Below, one piece after another: positions 5,728 through 7,064 of a stretch of DNA of 7,064 nucleotides. The notes beneath the pieces are model-generated. The model did not search any database, was not told the origin of the DNA, and was given only the letters and a program-made list of their open reading frames with translations. The translations under genes were made by a program, and so were the position numbers. Origin of the DNA: Flavobacteriales bacterium UBA7468. GTDB taxonomy: Bacteria > Bacteroidota > Bacteroidia > Flavobacteriales_D > Crocinitomicaceae. The DNA is taken from NCBI GenBank assembly GCA_002478565.1, contig DLPC01000015.1, positions 108,080 through 115,143 on the forward strand, read 5' to 3'. How positions within the stretch are numbered: the first letter of the stretch is position 1; the number at the start of each line of letters is the position of its first letter.

Positions 5728-6096
5728 TTATAACACCTCAGGTGCTAGTGAAACAATTTTCATGTAGTTACTTTCGCGCAATTCACGAGCTACAGGGCCG
5801 AAGATACGTGTACCACGCATTTCACCTGCTTGATTGAGGATCACACAAGCGTTGTCGTCGAAGCGGATGTAAGATCCATCTGGACGACGAATTTCTTTTT
5901 TCGTGCGAACTACAACTGCTTTTGCTACTGAACCTTTTTTAACGGCTCCGTTAGGCATTGCACTTTTAACGGCAACAACAATTTTGTCACCAACTGAGGC
6001 ATAGCGTCTTCTTGTTCCGCCTAATACTCGGATGCACAATACTTCCTTGGCTCCTGAGTTGTCTGCAACTGATAGTCTGGATTCTGTTTGTATCAT
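5728..6096 (-). CDS. rplN: 50S ribosomal protein uL14
   Basis: The gene encodes 122 residues, the standard length. uL14 is a small beta-barrel protein on the interface side of the large subunit, forming bridges to the small subunit. It is also the docking site of the silencing factor RsfS. The product starts MIQTESRLSVADNSGAKEVL, the highly conserved N-terminus. The family signature spans about 55-85, with GSVAKAVVVRTKKEIRRPDG at 55-74 and FDDNACVI at 79-86. It continues with GTRIFGPVARELR at 95-107 and ends with KIVSLAPEVL. In E. coli rplN opens the spc operon behind its own promoter. Here only 9 bases separate it from rpsQ, with no promoter motif, so it is probably read through from upstream. 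Confidence 0.99.
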   Translation of the reverse strand: MIQTESRLSVADNSGAKEVLCIRVLGGTRRRYASVGDKIVVAVKSAMPNGAVKKGSVAKAVVVRTKKEIRRPDGSYIRFDDNACVILNQAGEMRGTRIFGPVARELRESNYMKIVSLAPEVL

Positions 6097-6105
6097 TTTG
6101 TCCGA

Positions 6106-6363
6106 TTATTTAGCGCGTTCTACAATTTCTACCATTCTCCAGTTCTTTGATTTACTCAAAGGACGTGTTTCCATGATACGAACGGTGTCACCAACATGAC
6201 AATCGTTGTTTTCGTCGTGAGCAACGAAACGGGTAGTTTTCTTAACGAACTTTCCGTATTTCGGGTGCTTCACTTTACGCTCAACAGAAACGACAATGGA
6301 TTTTTCCATTTTGTCACTGGTAACGACACCAATTCTTTCTTTTCTTAAATTACGTTTTTCCAT
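6106..6363 (-). CDS. rpsQ: 30S ribosomal protein uS17
   Basis: The gene encodes 85 residues from the ATG at 6363. uS17 is a primary 16S rRNA binder with an OB-fold, located in the body of the small subunit. It begins MEKRNLRKERIGVVTSDKME and continues KSIVVSVERKVKHPKYGKFV at 21-40. It contains the family signature GDTVRIMETRPLSK at 58-71 and ends WRMVEIVERAK. A second in-frame ATG two codons upstream (6369) would give MNMEKRN. I prefer the inner start because Bacteroidota uS17 proteins that I recall begin MEKRNLRKERIGVV, but the two cannot be told apart for certain without a Shine-Dalgarno sequence. The run of seven A residues just before the outer ATG fits A-rich initiation regions of the phylum. 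The gap to rpmC is 21 bases from the chosen start. Confidence 0.95.
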   Translation of the reverse strand: MEKRNLRKERIGVVTSDKMEKSIVVSVERKVKHPKYGKFVKKTTRFVAHDENNDCHVGDTVRIMETRPLSKSKNWRMVEIVERAK

Positions 6364-6378
6364 GTTCATTTTTTTATC

Positions 6379-6394
6379 TCAGGATTAAGCCTGA
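6379..6394 (-). repeat. Short inverted repeat over the rpmC stop codon
   Basis: TCAGG and CCTGA are perfect five-base inverted copies separated by six bases that include the rpmC TAA. The transcript could form a small hairpin at the rpmC-rpsQ junction. It is not followed by a run of U; instead an A-rich stretch leads into the rpsQ start, so it is not an intrinsic terminator. A five-base repeat of this kind can easily arise by chance, and no function is claimed. Confidence 0.25.
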
Positions 6395-6579
6395 TTTGAA
6401 CGTTTAGTTAACTCTGTACTCAATCTTGCTACCAATTTGCGCATGTGGTGTATACGCAGCGGATTTTCAATTGGAGCCATTTTGTGTGTCAACTTCAGGT
6501 TAGTCAATTGACCTCTGAAATCTTCCAAACGGCTTTGTAAATCAGCGGTAGAAAGTTTTGTGATTTCTGCTTGTTTCAT
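6385..6579 (-). CDS. rpmC: 50S ribosomal protein uL29
   Basis: The gene encodes 64 residues, the usual length. uL29 is a two-helix protein beside the peptide exit tunnel. With uL23 it forms the docking area used by trigger factor, SRP and the Sec translocon. The first helix region, QAEITKLSTADLQSRLEDFR (3-22), is followed by GQLTNLKLTHKMAPIENPLR (23-42). The family signature is recognisable as NPLRIHHMRKLVARLSTEL at 39-57. The ATG at 6579 lies 9 bases after the rplP stop. Position between rplP and rpsQ is the standard order of the S10 block. The family is small and variable, but order and signature together make the call secure. Confidence 0.97.
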   Translation of the reverse strand: MKQAEITKLSTADLQSRLEDFRGQLTNLKLTHKMAPIENPLRIHHMRKLVARLSTELTKRSNQA

Positions 6580-6588
6580 CTGCTTAGA

Positions 6589-7014
6589 TTAAACTGGTAT
6601 AACAAAATCATTGCGAACAATGAACTTACATTTCACAGGCAACTTCTGTGCTGCAAGGCGCATTGCTTCTTTTGCAATGTCGTAAGGTACTCCGTCTGCT
6701 TCAAACATGATCGTTCCTGGTTTGATCACGGCCACCCAGTGGCTAGGAGCTCCCTTACCTTTACCCATACGTACTTCAGCTGGTTTTGAGGTAACCGGCT
6801 TGTCTGGGAAAATTCGGATCCAAACTTTTCCTTCACGCTTCATGTATCGAGTAACGGCGATACGAGAAGCTTCAATCTGACGTGAAGTAATCCATCCTGG
6901 TTCCAAAGCCTTTAATCCGAAAGATCCGAAAGCGATGGTTGAGCCACGATGTGCCAATCCTCGGTTTCTACCTTTCTGTACTCTTCTAAATTTTGTTCTT
7001 TTAGGCTGTAACAT
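6589..7014 (-). CDS. rplP: 50S ribosomal protein uL16
   Basis: The gene encodes 141 residues, within the usual 136-144. uL16 lies next to the A site and contacts tRNA near the peptidyl transferase centre; it is a late assembly protein. The conserved N-terminus reads MLQPKRTKFRRVQKGRNRGL. It continues with FGSFGLKALEPGWITSRQIE at 29-48 and the family signature WIRIFPDKPVTSKPAEVRMG at 65-84, then KGKGAPSHWVAVIKPG. Arg82 in VRMGKGKG corresponds to the arginine that is hydroxylated in E. coli uL16; whether that happens here is unknown. The C-terminus ends FIVRNDFVIPV. The start is 23 bases after the rpsC stop. An AGGA directly before the ATG (about 7016-7019) is too close to serve as a normal Shine-Dalgarno sequence. 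Confidence 0.98.
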   Translation of the reverse strand: MLQPKRTKFRRVQKGRNRGLAHRGSTIAFGSFGLKALEPGWITSRQIEASRIAVTRYMKREGKVWIRIFPDKPVTSKPAEVRMGKGKGAPSHWVAVIKPGTIMFEADGVPYDIAKEAMRLAAQKLPVKCKFIVRNDFVIPV

Positions 7015-7037
7015 TTCCTGTCAATTTAACTGTCTTA

Positions 7038-7064
7038 TTACTTCTTCTTTCTTTTGAATGACGC
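7038..7064 (-). CDS. rpsC: C-terminal end of 30S ribosomal protein uS3 (truncated by the window edge)
   Basis: Only the last eight codons and the stop are inside the window. They read ASFKRKKK followed by TAA at 7040-7038, with a second in-frame TAA directly after it (7037-7035). The identification rests on position: rpsC precedes rplP in the S10 block of nearly all bacteria. A short Lys/Arg-rich tail also fits the end of uS3. One other frame remains open longer, but it would overlap the rplP start and gives a less likely tail. The residues alone could not identify the protein. Confidence 0.75.
   Translation of the reverse strand, partial: ASFKRKKK

Noticed and set aside
7015..7024. AGGA before rplP as a Shine-Dalgarno sequence
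   Set aside because: It ends within one or two bases of the ATG, too close for normal pairing and initiation.
1..7064. A hidden novel system, mobile element, CRISPR array or RNA gene
   Set aside because: Coding sequence of universally conserved genes in standard order fills almost the whole window. The gaps are at most 23 bases and I see no direct repeats, tRNA-like folds or foreign genes.

Overview
The window is a stretch of the conserved S10-spc-alpha ribosomal protein gene cluster. Every gene lies on the minus strand, so transcription runs from base 7064 towards base 1. In transcription order the genes are rpsC (3' end only), rplP, rpmC, rpsQ, rplN, rplX, rplE, rpsN, rpsH, rplF, rplR, rpsE, rpmD, rplO, secY, infA, rpmJ and rpsM (5' part only). 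Two of these are too short for a routine ORF cutoff and were read by hand: rpmD (59 codons) and rpmJ (38 codons).

The organism looks like a member of the Bacteroidota, most likely of Flavobacteriales type. The DNA is AT-rich. Start codons are mostly preceded by A/T-rich spacers without a Shine-Dalgarno sequence. S17, L14, L36 and S13 resemble proteins of that phylum. infA follows secY directly, with no map gene between them, which I recall as the flavobacterial order rather than the Bacteroides order. This assignment rests on recalled family sequences and is not a database result.

Layout: 7064-6106 holds the end of the S10-type block (rpsC, rplP, rpmC, rpsQ). 6096-1987 is the spc block (rplN to rplO, then secY from 1986). 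638 to 1 is infA, rpmJ and the start of the alpha block (rpsM). Gaps are 1 to 23 bases and one pair (rplX/rplE) overlaps by one base, so the whole stretch is probably co-transcribed. There is no non-coding stretch over 25 bases, no RNA gene, no mobile element, no CRISPR array and no convincing intrinsic terminator. The products are large- and small-subunit ribosomal proteins, initiation factor IF-1, and the SecY channel that receives nascent chains from those ribosomes.

This is a core housekeeping region and I see no undescribed system in it. The points worth a second look are small. An almost ideal Shine-Dalgarno sequence before rplE sits in the loop of a short inverted repeat. A Bacteroidota-type -7 promoter motif lies in the rplO-secY gap. 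S14 is unusually long for the phylum. L36 lacks its zinc ligands.
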